From Streptomyces sp. col6 (GTDB lineage: Bacteria > Actinomycetota > Actinomycetes > Streptomycetales > Streptomycetaceae): a stretch of DNA of 53,692 bases. Positions 27,543 through 35,950 of the stretch are shown here, one piece after another. A model generated the notes under the pieces. The model had not been told where the DNA came from. It made no database searches and was given only the letters and a program-made list of their open reading frames with translations. Every line of letters starts with the position of its first letter. Positions within the stretch are counted from its first letter, which is position 1. The stretch lies in the NCBI RefSeq assembly GCF_008042035.1, contig NZ_RDBL01000029.1:991484-1045175 (forward strand), written 5' to 3'. The translations under genes were made by a program, and so were the position numbers.

Positions 27543-27615
27543 GGGGCCTTAGCTCAGTTGGTAGAGCGCTGCCTTTGCAAGGCAGATGTCAGGAGTTCGA
27601 ATCTCCTAGGCTCCA
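27543..27615 (+). tRNA. alaT: tRNA-Ala (anticodon TGC)
   Basis: Acceptor GGGGCCT/AGGCTCC, D arm AGCTCAGTTGGTAGAGC, anticodon stem-loop with TTTGCAA carrying TGC (27576-27578), T arm CAGGAG-TTCGAAT-CTCCT, discriminator A. No CCA is encoded, unlike tRNA-Ile in this window. A 19-bp terminator follows. Confidence 0.98.
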
Positions 27616-27622
27616 CATCCCC

Positions 27623-27664
27623 AGAGGCCCCCTGAACTGCGGAAACGCAGTTCAGGGGGCCTCT
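27623..27664 (+). terminator. Terminator after tRNA-Ala
   Basis: Perfect 19-bp stem (27623-27641 / 27646-27664) with a GAAA tetraloop and a short T-run after it. Confidence 0.92.
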
Positions 27665-27702
27665 TTGCATATGCCTGGGACGGACCGCACGGCTGCCGGA
27701 CA

Positions 27703-27724
27703 GGTTCTTCAAAGGTTCTTCATC
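27703..27724 (+). promoter_or_regulatory. Tandem 11-bp direct repeat, candidate OmpR-type response regulator site
   Basis: GGTTCTTCAAA (27703-27713) is followed immediately by GGTTCTTCATC (27714-27724), nine of eleven positions identical with an exact 11-bp period. That geometry fits head-to-tail binding of a PhoB/OmpR-type dimer. It lies 69 bp upstream of the lipoprotein-efflux-kinase operon, whose end meets an OmpR-type regulator gene. Confidence 0.6.
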
Positions 27725-27792
27725 GTTCCGCTCCTACCGTCGCCCTGCCCGTCGCGCCCGCGGCCGGGCCCCACAGGGAGAGCGGGAGAACG

Positions 27793-28365
27793 ATGAGGAC
27801 GAACCGGGTACGGCCGGCCGTCGCGGCCTCGGTCATGGCCTTCGTGCTGGCGGGCTGCGGCAGCGGCGACGGGGGCGCGGAGGTCCCGACGGCCGGTGGC
27901 GGACAGGTGTCGGCCCCGGCCGAGGGGGGAAAGGGCGCGGACGACGTGGCCGCGTACGTGAAGGCGCAGCGCGCGTACGTGAAGTGCCTGCGGGAACACG
28001 GCGTGGACGCGCCGGACCCCGACGCGAAGGGGACCATCGACCTCGGCGAGGGCGACCAGCGGCGCGCGCTGAAGCAGGACCCGAAGTTCACGGCCGCCCA
28101 GGAGAAGTGCGCCTCCTATGTGTCGGCCGTGCCCGAGAGCATCGAGAAGGGCAACCAGCCCACACTCTCGGCCGAGCAGATCAAGGTGAAGCGCGAGTAC
28201 GCCGCCTGTATGCAGAAGAACGGCGCCGCCGACTTCCCCGACCCCGGCCCCGACGGCCTCGGACAGGGCGAGTGGGACCAGAGCGCGGCCGGTGCGAAGC
28301 GGGCCGCTCGGGTCTGCGGTCCGGTCATCGGGGTCCCCGAGAGCGCGGGACCGGGCAAGGGCTGA
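27793..28365 (+). CDS. Lipoprotein with two-fold internal cysteine repeat
   Basis: 190 residues, exported as a lipoprotein: positively charged start, hydrophobic core, and lipobox LAGC with Cys22 as the lipidation site. The mature part contains two similar halves. AYVKCLREHGVDAPDPDAKG (from residue 61) aligns with EYAACMQKNGAADFPDPGPDG (from residue 135). Each is followed by a second cysteine (Cys106 in QEKCASYV; Cys175 in ARVCGPVIG) and then VPES. Two disulfides, Cys65-Cys106 and Cys139-Cys175, are likely. It is first in an operon with a membrane-fusion protein (3-bp gap), ABC ATPase, permease and histidine kinase, suggesting a periplasmic-side accessory or sensor. No enzymatic motif is seen. 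Confidence 0.85.
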   Translation: MRTNRVRPAVAASVMAFVLAGCGSGDGGAEVPTAGGGQVSAPAEGGKGADDVAAYVKAQRAYVKCLREHGVDAPDPDAKGTIDLGEGDQRRALKQDPKFTAAQEKCASYVSAVPESIEKGNQPTLSAEQIKVKREYAACMQKNGAADFPDPGPDGLGQGEWDQSAAGAKRAARVCGPVIGVPESAGPGKG

Positions 28366-28368
28366 GCG

Positions 28369-29565
28369 GTGGATACGGTGACAGACCTCGATGAAGGGCG
28401 CGGGGCCCGCGGACGGCGGACGTTTCTCGTCGTCATCGGTGCGGCTGTCGTGGCGGCGGTCGCCGTGGCCGGGGCTCTCGGGCTCGGCGGCGGCGGGGAC
28501 GGGAGCCCGGCCGCCCCGCCCAGGACCGGTTCGACCGTCCCGGTCACCCGGGCCACACTGACCGAACGCACCACAGTGGACGGCACCTTGGGGTACGGAT
28601 CCGAGATACCGCTGCCGGTCAGGGCGACGGGCACGGTGACCTGGCTGCCCGAAGCCGGTACCTCCATGGAGCGCGGTGACACGCTGCTGCGCGTCGACGA
28701 CCGCCCGACGGTGCTGCTGTACGGGGCGCTGCCGATGTACCGGGACCTCGGACCGGCCCCTTCCGGCTCCTCCTCCCCCTCAGCCTCTGCGACGGAGGCG
28801 GCGGAGGCGGAAGGGGAGGACCAGAAGGACGGAAAGGACGAGCAGGCGGTGCCCGAGGCTCCCGCGGCGGTTCACGGCATGGACGTCATGCAGTTCGAGA
28901 CCAACCTCGCCGCCCTCGGCTACACCGGCTTCACGGTGGACGAGACGTTCACGGCCGGCACCGCCGCAGCGGTCGAGCGCTGGCAGAAGTCGCTCGGCCT
29001 GCCGCAGACCGGCACGGTCGGCGTCGGGGACGTCATCTACAGCGCGGGGCGGATACGCGTCGGCCGGCCGGGCGTCCGGCTGGGCGACGCCGCCGGAGAA
29101 GGCGCTCTCCCGTACACCGGCACGACCCGCAAGGTTGTCGTCAACGCCTCGGCCACCGAGGCCTCGTGGGCGGTGCGCGGAGCGGCCGTCACGATCCGGC
29201 TGCCCGACGAGACCCCGGTGAAGGGCCGGGTGGCGTCCGTGGGGAAGCAGGCGGACGCGGCCGGGGGAGGCGGCGACGGGGGCGAGCGGGCGGCCACAGT
29301 GCCGGTGACCCTCACGATCAAGGACCAGAAGGCCGTGGGGAAATGGGAGAGCGGGCCCGTCACCGTCGAGTACGTGGGGCGGCAGGCCGAGAACGTGCTG
29401 ACCGTCCCCGTCGCCGCGCTGGTCGCGCTCGCGGAGGGCGGCCACGGCCTGGAGAAGGCGGACGGCACCTTCGTGGCGGTCAGGACCGGACTGTTCGCGG
29501 ACGGGGACGTGGAGGTGAGCGGGCCGGCGGTCCGCGAGGGCCTGAAGGTGAGGATTCCGGAGTGA
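28369..29565 (+). CDS. Membrane-fusion/adaptor protein with peptidoglycan-binding domain
   Basis: 398 residues. After a short cytoplasmic N-terminus comes one membrane helix (FLVVIGAAVVAAVAVAGALGL, about 20-40). Outside lies a lipoyl/barrel-like segment (VPVTRATLTERTTVDGTLGYG ... VTWLPEAGTSMERGDTLLRV) and a peptidoglycan-binding type 1 domain (VMQFETNLAALGYTGFTVDETFTAGTAAAVERWQ split across about 176-210, ending LGLPQTGTV). A second barrel region (VTIRLPDETPVKGRVASVG) and ENVLTVPVAALVAL follow. This is the adaptor subunit for a MacB-like exporter that contacts the cell wall. Its stop overlaps the ATPase start (GTGA). Confidence 0.87.
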   Translation: MDTVTDLDEGRGARGRRTFLVVIGAAVVAAVAVAGALGLGGGGDGSPAAPPRTGSTVPVTRATLTERTTVDGTLGYGSEIPLPVRATGTVTWLPEAGTSMERGDTLLRVDDRPTVLLYGALPMYRDLGPAPSGSSSPSASATEAAEAEGEDQKDGKDEQAVPEAPAAVHGMDVMQFETNLAALGYTGFTVDETFTAGTAAAVERWQKSLGLPQTGTVGVGDVIYSAGRIRVGRPGVRLGDAAGEGALPYTGTTRKVVVNASATEASWAVRGAAVTIRLPDETPVKGRVASVGKQADAAGGGGDGGERAATVPVTLTIKDQKAVGKWESGPVTVEYVGRQAENVLTVPVAALVALAEGGHGLEKADGTFVAVRTGLFADGDVEVSGPAVREGLKVRIPE

Positions 29566-30311
29566 GCGGGGATTCCGCGGTGAACGGGGGCTCGGCGCCG
29601 GTGATCCGGGACTCCGCGGCGGTCGTGGAGTTCGACGCGGTCTCCAAGACGTATCCGGGCGGCGTGAGCGCGGTCCGTGATGTGAGTCTGCGGATCGGGC
29701 GCGGGGAGCTGATCGCCGTGGTCGGCCCGTCGGGTTCCGGCAAGTCGAGCATGCTCCATCTGATGGGCAGCCTCGACCGGCCGTCCTCCGGCCGCGTCCT
29801 GATCGACGGCCACGACGTGGCGAAGCTGTCCGACCGGGAGGTCTCCGCGCTGCGGGCCACCCGGATCGGCTTCGTCTTCCAGCAGTTCCATCTGGCGGTC
29901 GGTGTCCCGGTGCTGGACGCCGTCGGGGACGGTCTGCTCTACGCGGGGGTGCCGTTGCGCAGGCGCAGGGCCAGGGCAGCCGCCGCGCTGGACCAAGTCG
30001 GGCTCGGCCACCGGGTCCACCACCTTCCGCACCAGCTCTCCGGCGGTGAACGGCAGCGGGTCGCGGTCGCCCGTGCGGTGATCGGCCAACCCTCCGTGCT
30101 GCTGGCGGACGAGCCGACCGGAAATCTGGACTCCGCTTCCGGGGCCGCCGTCCTCGATCTGCTGCACGGGCTGCACGCGGCGGGCACAACCGTCGTCGTC
30201 ATCACCCATGACCGGGAGATCGCGGCCGGGCTCCCCCGCCGCATCGAGATGCGCGACGGGCGGCTGACCGGGGACCTGACCCGTAACGCGACGATGGGGG
30301 TGCGCCGATGA
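29562..30311 (+). CDS. ABC transporter ATP-binding protein (MacB/LolD-like)
   Basis: 249 residues from GTG 29562. Walker A GPSGSGKSSMLHLMG, Q-loop FVFQQFHL, signature LSGGERQRVAVARA, Walker B VLLADEPTGNLDS and H-loop VVITHD are all present in order. The HLMGSLDRPSSG and VFQQFHL wording matches the MacB/LolD/FtsE branch, which pairs with FtsX-type permeases. It overlaps both neighbours by four bases. Likely drives export of an antibiotic, peptide or lipid, or mechanotransmission, together with the adaptor. Confidence 0.95.
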   Translation: MSGDSAVNGGSAPVIRDSAAVVEFDAVSKTYPGGVSAVRDVSLRIGRGELIAVVGPSGSGKSSMLHLMGSLDRPSSGRVLIDGHDVAKLSDREVSALRATRIGFVFQQFHLAVGVPVLDAVGDGLLYAGVPLRRRRARAAAALDQVGLGHRVHHLPHQLSGGERQRVAVARAVIGQPSVLLADEPTGNLDSASGAAVLDLLHGLHAAGTTVVVITHDREIAAGLPRRIEMRDGRLTGDLTRNATMGVRR

Positions 30312-31600
30312 CGGATCGCACGCATACGCGCGGGCCGGCCGGGGAAGGGGCCGATGCCCCCTCGCCGTTCCCGTCCGGGGCCGCCCGAAACCGCGGGGGC
30401 AGCCGTAGCCGGTCCCCACTGCGATCCACCCGGCTGCGCCCCGCCGACGTCGTACGGCTCGGCGGAACCGGGCTGCGCACCCGGCCCGTGCGGGTCTTCC
30501 TCTCGGCCCTCGGGATCGCCATCGGGGTCGCCGCCATGATCGCGGTCGTCGGCATCTCTGGCTCGGGCCAGGCCGAGGTGGACCGCAGGCTCGACGCGCT
30601 CGGCACCAACCTGCTGCGGGTGGCCCCCGGCGAGTCCCTGGCCGGCGAGAAGGCCGAACTGCCCCAGGAGGCCGTGGCGATGGTCCGCCGCATCCCGCCG
30701 GTCAGGCAGGTGGCGGCCACCGGCGAGACCGGGGCGCACATCTACCGCAACGAACGCATCGCCATCGGACGCACCGGCTCCCTGAGCGTCCTCGCAGCCG
30801 ACACCGGGCTGCTGCCCGCCGTCGGCGGTCGCGTCCGCGAGGGCCGCTGGCTGGACTCCGCCACCGAGAAGTACCCGGCGGTGGTGCTCGGAGCCACGGC
30901 CGCCCAGCGGCTGGACGTGTACCGGCCCGGGACACGGGTCTGGACCGGCGGCCGGTGGTTCTCGCTGATCGGCGTCCTCGACCCGGTGCCGCTCGCTCCG
31001 GAACTCGATGGCGCCGTCCTCGTCGGCGGCCCCGCCGCCCGTACGTACCTCGGCTTCGACGGGCACCCGTCCACGGTCTACGTACGCGCGGAGGACAGCC
31101 GGGTCGCCGCCGTGCGGCAGGTGCTTCCGGCCACGGTGTACCCCGAGAAGCCCGGCGAGGTGCGCATCTCGCGTCCCTCCGACGCGCTCGCCGCACGTGA
31201 GGCCACCGAGACCGCGCTGACCGGCCTGCTGCTCGGCCTCGGCGGGGTCGCCCTGCTGGTCGGCGGGGTCGGCGTCGGCAACACCATGGTGATCTCCGTG
31301 CTGGAACGGCGTACCGAGATCGGGCTGCGTCGCGCGCTCGGGGCGACCCGGGCGCAGATCCGTACGCAGTTCGTGATGGAGTCCCTGCTCCTGTCGCTCA
31401 TCGGCGGGCTCGCCGGGACGGTGCTGGGGACGCTGATCACCTCGGGATACGCCCTCAGCCGCGACTGGCCGACGGTCGTCCCGGCGTGGGCGAGCGCGGC
31501 GGGCATCGGCTCGACCCTGGTCATCGGCATGGTCGCCGGGTTGTATCCGGCAGTACGGGCCAGCAAGCTGTCGCCGACCCAGGCGCTGGCGGGCACATGA
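30308..31600 (+). CDS. ABC transporter permease, FtsX/MacB family
   Basis: 430 residues. After a disordered basic N-terminus (to about 45) comes the first helix (VRVFLSALGIAIGVAAMIAVVGIS). A large extracytoplasmic MacB-type domain follows (GTNLLRVAPGESL, PAVVLGATAAQRL), then three C-terminal helices beginning with ALTGLLLGLGGVALLVGGVGVGNTMVISVLER. The cytoplasmic coupling element RTEIGLRRALGATRAQIRTQF and the end YPAVRASKLSPTQALAG are hallmark FtsX/MacB features. Its ATG overlaps the ATPase stop; the histidine kinase starts 16 bp after its stop. Confidence 0.93.
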   Translation: MTDRTHTRGPAGEGADAPSPFPSGAARNRGGSRSRSPLRSTRLRPADVVRLGGTGLRTRPVRVFLSALGIAIGVAAMIAVVGISGSGQAEVDRRLDALGTNLLRVAPGESLAGEKAELPQEAVAMVRRIPPVRQVAATGETGAHIYRNERIAIGRTGSLSVLAADTGLLPAVGGRVREGRWLDSATEKYPAVVLGATAAQRLDVYRPGTRVWTGGRWFSLIGVLDPVPLAPELDGAVLVGGPAARTYLGFDGHPSTVYVRAEDSRVAAVRQVLPATVYPEKPGEVRISRPSDALAAREATETALTGLLLGLGGVALLVGGVGVGNTMVISVLERRTEIGLRRALGATRAQIRTQFVMESLLLSLIGGLAGTVLGTLITSGYALSRDWPTVVPAWASAAGIGSTLVIGMVAGLYPAVRASKLSPTQALAGT

Positions 31601-31616
31601 AAAGAGAGGGGGCGGG

Positions 31617-33275
31617 GTGAGCTTCCGGTTCCGGGCCCTCGGCCTGCTGATGCTGATCGCGATGACCGCCACGGCGGCCACCGCCTGGCTGACCCTGCGC
31701 CAGGCCAACCGCCAGGTGCGGGAGACCGTCACGGCCGGCGAGCAGGACACCTCCCGCATCGCCGGGAAGCTGCGTGCGTACGGCCTCGCGCACGGCACCT
31801 GGGACGGGCTGGCGCCGACGGTCGCGGCGCTCGCGAAGGACACCGGCCAGCGCATCCGGGTCAGCACGGAGGCCGACGCGCTGCTCGCCGACTCCGACGC
31901 CCTGGCCGGCCGCACCCCGCGCGCGGTGAGCGGCCGGCCGCCGGTCCCGGTCGACGCGCGCCCCGTGCTGCGGCTGCCCGGGGGCCAGGTCCGGCGGGCC
32001 TCGATGAAGCAGACCGCCACCGCCATCTCCGCCTACCGTGCGCACGCGGCCGACGCGGCCTGTCTGACGCGTGCGGGGGCCGAGGTGGAGGCCGGTACGG
32101 GCGCCTTGGGGGTGCCGGAGGCGCGTACGGACCACAGACCGGCCGAGTGCGCGGAGCCGGCGGACGCGTACGACGCGCTGACCCCGCGCGACCTGGACGC
32201 GCTGCGGCCGTGCGAGTCCGAGGAACGGTTCGCCGCGTGTCTGCAGCGGGTCTTCAACGCCCGCACCGCCGCCGTGGCCCCGCCGCGTCTGGAGGTCCGG
32301 CTCGGCTTCCGGGACGAGTCGCCGCCCACGCTTGCCGTCGCGCCCACCGCGGCCGCGGCGGCGGGCGTCGCCCTCGCGGTCATCCTGGGCGGGCTGCTGC
32401 TGAGCAGGGCCGTACTGCGCCCCGTACGCGCCCTGACGCTCGCCGCGCAGGGGCTCGGCGGGGGAGACCTCGGGCACCGGGTCCCGGCAGCCGGCCGGGA
32501 CGAGATCGCGCGGCTCGGCGGCGCCTTCAACCGCATGGCCGACTCGTTGCAGGCGAGCGAGGAGCACCAGCGCCGTCTGACCGGCGACATCGCGCACGAG
32601 CTGCGCACCCCGCTGGCCAACCTGCGCGGCTATCTGGAGGCCCTGCGCGACGGGGTCGTGGAGCCTACTCCGGACCTGCTCGAATCCCTCCACGAGGAGG
32701 CGCTGTTGCAGCAGCGGATCGTGGACGACCTGCGGGACCTCGCGCTGGCCGAGGCCGGGGCGCTCGCCTACCACCACGCCGATGTCGATCTGCGCGAGCT
32801 GCTGGAGACGAGCCACCGTGCCCGCCTCCCCCAGGCCCGGACGGGCGGCATCACGCTGACTCTGGAGGCGCCGCGCCCTGTGTACGCGCGCGCCGATCCG
32901 GACCGGCTGCGCCAGGTCGTCGGCAACCTCCTCGGCAACGCGCTGCGCGCCACCGCTCCCGGCGGCACGGTGACCCTGGCCCTGCTCCACCACGGCGAAC
33001 GGGCCGTCGTGGAGGTACGCGACACCGGCACCGGGATCGCGGCCCAGGACCTGCCCCGGCTCTTCGACCGGTTCTGGCGGGCGGACGCCTCGCGGGACCG
33101 TGCCACCGGCGGCAGCGGCCTGGGCCTGTCCATAGCCCGCCAGATCGTCGCCGACCACGGGGGCACCATCGAGGTGCGCAGCACGGTCGGCGAGGGGACG
33201 ACGTTCGCGGTCGCGCTTCCCGCGGTGGGGGCCGGTCAATCCCCGGCGGAGGGTGAAGCGTCAGGAGGACGCTGA
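31617..33275 (+). CDS. Sensor histidine kinase (HAMP, HisKA, HATPase)
   Basis: 552 residues from GTG 31617. A first helix (LGLLMLIAMTATAATAWLTL) is followed by a large external domain (about 28-240) with several cysteines (ADAACLTR, RPAECAEP, RPCESEERFAACLQRV). The second helix (about 241-265) leads to a HAMP domain, HisKA with phospho-acceptor His327 in GDIAHELRTPLANLRGYLE, and an ATPase domain with N-box NLLGNALRAT, VRDTGTGIAAQDLPRLFDRF and GSGLGLSIARQIV. It closes the efflux operon. Its last 15 bases overlap the end of the convergent response regulator gene, its probable partner. Confidence 0.94.
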   Translation: MSFRFRALGLLMLIAMTATAATAWLTLRQANRQVRETVTAGEQDTSRIAGKLRAYGLAHGTWDGLAPTVAALAKDTGQRIRVSTEADALLADSDALAGRTPRAVSGRPPVPVDARPVLRLPGGQVRRASMKQTATAISAYRAHAADAACLTRAGAEVEAGTGALGVPEARTDHRPAECAEPADAYDALTPRDLDALRPCESEERFAACLQRVFNARTAAVAPPRLEVRLGFRDESPPTLAVAPTAAAAAGVALAVILGGLLLSRAVLRPVRALTLAAQGLGGGDLGHRVPAAGRDEIARLGGAFNRMADSLQASEEHQRRLTGDIAHELRTPLANLRGYLEALRDGVVEPTPDLLESLHEEALLQQRIVDDLRDLALAEAGALAYHHADVDLRELLETSHRARLPQARTGGITLTLEAPRPVYARADPDRLRQVVGNLLGNALRATAPGGTVTLALLHHGERAVVEVRDTGTGIAAQDLPRLFDRFWRADASRDRATGGSGLGLSIARQIVADHGGTIEVRSTVGEGTTFAVALPAVGAGQSPAEGEASGGR

Positions 33276-33968
33276 GACCGTGCCGTCCGCGAGCCGGTAG
33301 CCGCGCCCGTACACCGTCTCCACGTGGCGGGGGCCGCCCGGGTCCGTTCCCAGCTTCCGCCGCATGTTCATCACATGCGCGTCGACGGTCCTCTCCAGCA
33401 CGTCATGGTCGAAACCGAAGACGCGCTCGATGATCTGGGCGCGGGTGAAGACCCGGCCGGGTTCCCGGGCGAGCGTCTCCAGGATGGAGAACTCCTTCGC
33501 GGTGAGTTCCACCGGTCGTCCCGCCACCCGGACCTCGAAGCGCGCGGTGTCCAGCTCCACCTCGCCCACCCGCAGCACCACGGGTCCGTCGGTGCCGCCC
33601 GGCTTCCCGGAGCGGCGCAGCAGCGCCCGCACCCGGGCGGTCAGTTCGCGGGGGCTGTACGGCTTGGTGAGGTAGTCGTCGCCGCCGAGATCGAGGCCGA
33701 GGAGCATGTCCTCCTCGGCCACCCGGGCGGTGAGGAGCAGGATCGGCACGTCCGATTCGGTGCGCAGAATGCGGCACACATCGAGGCCGTCGACCAGCGG
33801 AAGCATCACATCGAGAACGATCAGGTCGGGCCGGGCCGACCGGGCTCGTTCCAGCGCCGCCCGTCCGTCCGCGACCACCTGGACCGCGTGTCCTTCTCTT
33901 TCGAGATAGATCCGGATCAGACGTGACTGCTTCACGTCGTCCTCGGCGACCAGAATGCGAGCGCTCAC
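33261..33968 (-). CDS. OmpR/PhoB-family response regulator
   Basis: 235 residues from GTG 33968 (VSARILVAEDD); ATG 33983 would add five residues but sits too close to its G-rich box. The receiver domain has the acidic pair in VAEDD, phospho-acceptor Asp53 (LIVLDVMLP), switch Thr (LLLTARV) and Lys (DYLTKPYSP). The C-terminal winged helix reads ELTAKEFSILETLAREPGRVFTRAQIIERVFGFD...RTVDAHVMNMRRKLG ... VYGRGYRL. It is convergent with the histidine kinase and the two coding regions overlap by 15 bp at their 3' ends. It probably acts at the 11-bp repeats at 27703; that is inferred. Confidence 0.95.
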   Translation of the reverse strand: MSARILVAEDDVKQSRLIRIYLEREGHAVQVVADGRAALERARSARPDLIVLDVMLPLVDGLDVCRILRTESDVPILLLTARVAEEDMLLGLDLGGDDYLTKPYSPRELTARVRALLRRSGKPGGTDGPVVLRVGEVELDTARFEVRVAGRPVELTAKEFSILETLAREPGRVFTRAQIIERVFGFDHDVLERTVDAHVMNMRRKLGTDPGGPRHVETVYGRGYRLADGTVSASS

Positions 33969-34040
33969 CGTTCCCCCCACCATGTCCCGCCGGTATCCGA
34001 ACGGTAGTACAGAACAGTGGTCCGAAGCCGGGTACGCGGA

Positions 34041-34075
34041 CGGGCGCCGGAGACCTCAAGGTCCTCCGGCGCCCG
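34041..34075 (-). terminator. Terminator after the DUF5324 gene
   Basis: 12-bp arms (34041-34052 / 34064-34075) with an inner ACCT/AGGT stem. It separates the DUF5324 transcript from the response regulator promoter. Confidence 0.82.
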
Positions 34076-34129
34076 TCCCGGCGCGCGTGCTGTGCAGCGG
34101 TGTCCGCCGTGCCTTCCGGCCGGTACGGA

Positions 34130-34867
34130 TCAGGCGCGGTCGTCCCGGTCCGGGCCGCCCAGGACGTCCGGACCGTCCTCGCCCGCCTCGGCGTCGGCCT
34201 GCTTGGCCTCGACCTCGGGGTCCAGGATCGTCGACGCGTTCGGGCTGCCGTCGACGGAGGACAGCGGGGCGCGGTCGTCGACCTCGGTGGGGGCCGGCGG
34301 CTCGACCAGCCACTCGGGGTTGGCCTGCTTGTCCCACCAGCGCCACACCGCGTAGCCGGCGCCCACGAGGATGCCGGTCACGGCCAGGCCCTTGAACGCC
34401 TTGCCGGCCCTGGCCCGCCGCTCGTGCTTGCGGGCCAGCTTGCGGATCTGCTTGGCCGTGACCTGCCCGCGCAGGGCGGCGACAGCGGCGGCGCTGCGGG
34501 CCGCCGCCTCCTCGGCCACCGGCTGGGCGGCGGCCCTGGCGGTCTCGATGCGGGGGACGGTGTAGTCCGCGGCGCTGCGGGCGGCCTGACGGGTGCGGAG
34601 CGCGGCGCGCTGGGCGACTTCGTCGACCTTCGGGGGTACATGCGTGAGGGCGAGTTCGATACGGGGGGCGACGTGCGCGCCGTACTGGACACGGGCCTGC
34701 TTGGCTGCCTTCGACACCTTCGGTGCGAGCAGCGTGCGGGCCTCGTGCGCATAGTGAACGGCTTGTTCCTTGGCCGAGTCGGCGTAGGGCGCCACCACGT
34801 CCGCGGCGTGCTGCACGCTGTCCCTCGCCGAGTCGGTTGCGGCACGCACGCTGTCGATGCGGGTCAC
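34130..34867 (-). CDS. DUF5324 membrane-associated helical protein
   Basis: 245 residues from GTG 34867, preceded by a very strong AAGGAGGAGG. The first 160 residues are a long Ala-rich amphipathic helical region without prolines at regular places (RIDSVRAATDSARDSVQHAADVV, KVSKAAKQARVQYGAHVAPRIELAL), resembling YtxH/late-embryogenesis-like repeats. One membrane segment follows (AFKGLAVTGILVGAGYAVWRWW, about 164-185), then an acidic tail. This is the DUF5324 layout known only in streptomycetes and relatives. Function unknown; a stress or envelope role is speculation. Confidence 0.8.
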   Translation of the reverse strand: MTRIDSVRAATDSARDSVQHAADVVAPYADSAKEQAVHYAHEARTLLAPKVSKAAKQARVQYGAHVAPRIELALTHVPPKVDEVAQRAALRTRQAARSAADYTVPRIETARAAAQPVAEEAAARSAAAVAALRGQVTAKQIRKLARKHERRARAGKAFKGLAVTGILVGAGYAVWRWWDKQANPEWLVEPPAPTEVDDRAPLSSVDGSPNASTILDPEVEAKQADAEAGEDGPDVLGGPDRDDRA

Positions 34868-35057
34868 GGGATCCTCCTCCTTGGTGGCGGGTTGGTACTC
34901 CGCCTTTCCACCCATTTCGAGATCATGCCTGCGCGGTGCCGGTGGGGCACGTGGGGCGGGCATCCGGGTCATACGGCATACAAAGGATGTCCCGGGTGAT
35001 GTGGTGCAAGGGGAGCCTTGCGCCGACCATGCCACGCTCCGGCCCGCCATGCGTCTC

Positions 35058-35100
35058 TTCGGCACGCGCATGGCGGCGGGTTCGGCACGCGCATGGCGGC
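35058..35100. repeat. Short direct repeat, 20-bp unit x2 with 23-bp period
   Basis: TTCGGCACGCGCATGGCGGC occurs at 35058-35077 and 35081-35100. It lies in the 397-bp gap between the divergent DUF5324 and cyclophilin genes, followed by a CG-rich self-complementary stretch (35101-35145). No convincing promoter was found in the rest of the gap. Confidence 0.75.
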
Positions 35101-35264
35101 ATCCGCCGCGCCGGGCGGCGCGGCGGGCGCCCGGCGCTCGCCTCGGCCGCCGCCGGGGTGGCCCGTGCGAGGATCGGGGCGTCGGGGCCGGGCCGGATGC
35201 CGGAGCGGGCCGACGCGCAGCGCAGCCGCGCAGAGCACATGGGCAGACTCACGGAAGGCAGATC

Positions 35265-35792
35265 GTGGCCGAGCAGCTTTACGCCACCTTGAAGACCAAC
35301 CAGGGCGACATCGAGATCCGGCTCCTGCCGAACCACGCTCCCAAGACGGTCAGGAACTTCGTCGAGCTCGCCAGCGGTGAGCGCGAGTGGACCAACCCGG
35401 AGACCGGTGAGAAGAGTACGGCCCGGCTGTACGACGGCACCGTCTTCCACCGCGTGATCGACGGCTTCATGATTCAGGGCGGCGATCCGCTGGGCAACGG
35501 CACGGGCGGTCCCGGCTACAAGTTCGCGGACGAGTTCCACCCCGATCTCGCCTTCACCAAGCCGTATCTGCTCGCCATGGCCAACTCGGGCCCCGGCACC
35601 AATGGCTCGCAGTTCTTCATCACGGTCTCGCCGACAGCCTGGCTGACCAACAAGCACACCATCTTCGGCGAGGTGGCGGACGCCAGGAGCCGGCAGGTGG
35701 TGGACGCCATCGCCGGCACCGCGACCAACGCGCGTACCGACCGCCCGGTGCAGGACGTCGTCATCGAGTCGGTCGCCGTCGAGAAGCGCTGA
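35265..35792 (+). CDS. Peptidyl-prolyl cis-trans isomerase, cyclophilin type
   Basis: Accelerates proline isomerisation during folding in the cytoplasm; there is no signal peptide. GTG 35265, with GGAAGG six bases upstream, gives 175 residues. The active-site segment is FHRVIDGFMIQGGDP, with the catalytic Arg in FHRV, followed by LAMANSGPGTNGSQFFITV and WLTNKHTIFGEV, in which the tryptophan normally contacts cyclosporin A. Length and sequence match the single-domain streptomycete cyclophilin A. The upstream open frame in the same phase lacks similarity. Confidence 0.95.
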   Translation: MAEQLYATLKTNQGDIEIRLLPNHAPKTVRNFVELASGEREWTNPETGEKSTARLYDGTVFHRVIDGFMIQGGDPLGNGTGGPGYKFADEFHPDLAFTKPYLLAMANSGPGTNGSQFFITVSPTAWLTNKHTIFGEVADARSRQVVDAIAGTATNARTDRPVQDVVIESVAVEKR

Positions 35793-35950
35793 GCCCTGCG
35801 TCACCACCCGGTCACTCTCCGGTTCCGCGTTCGGGAACCAACCGCCCCGCTCGTCCGTATCCCATGACAGAACGGACGCGCGGGGCGGTGCCGTGTGCGT
35901 CCTCGCGACGACGAGCACCGAACGACGAGGACCGAGGGGACCGGGAAGCC

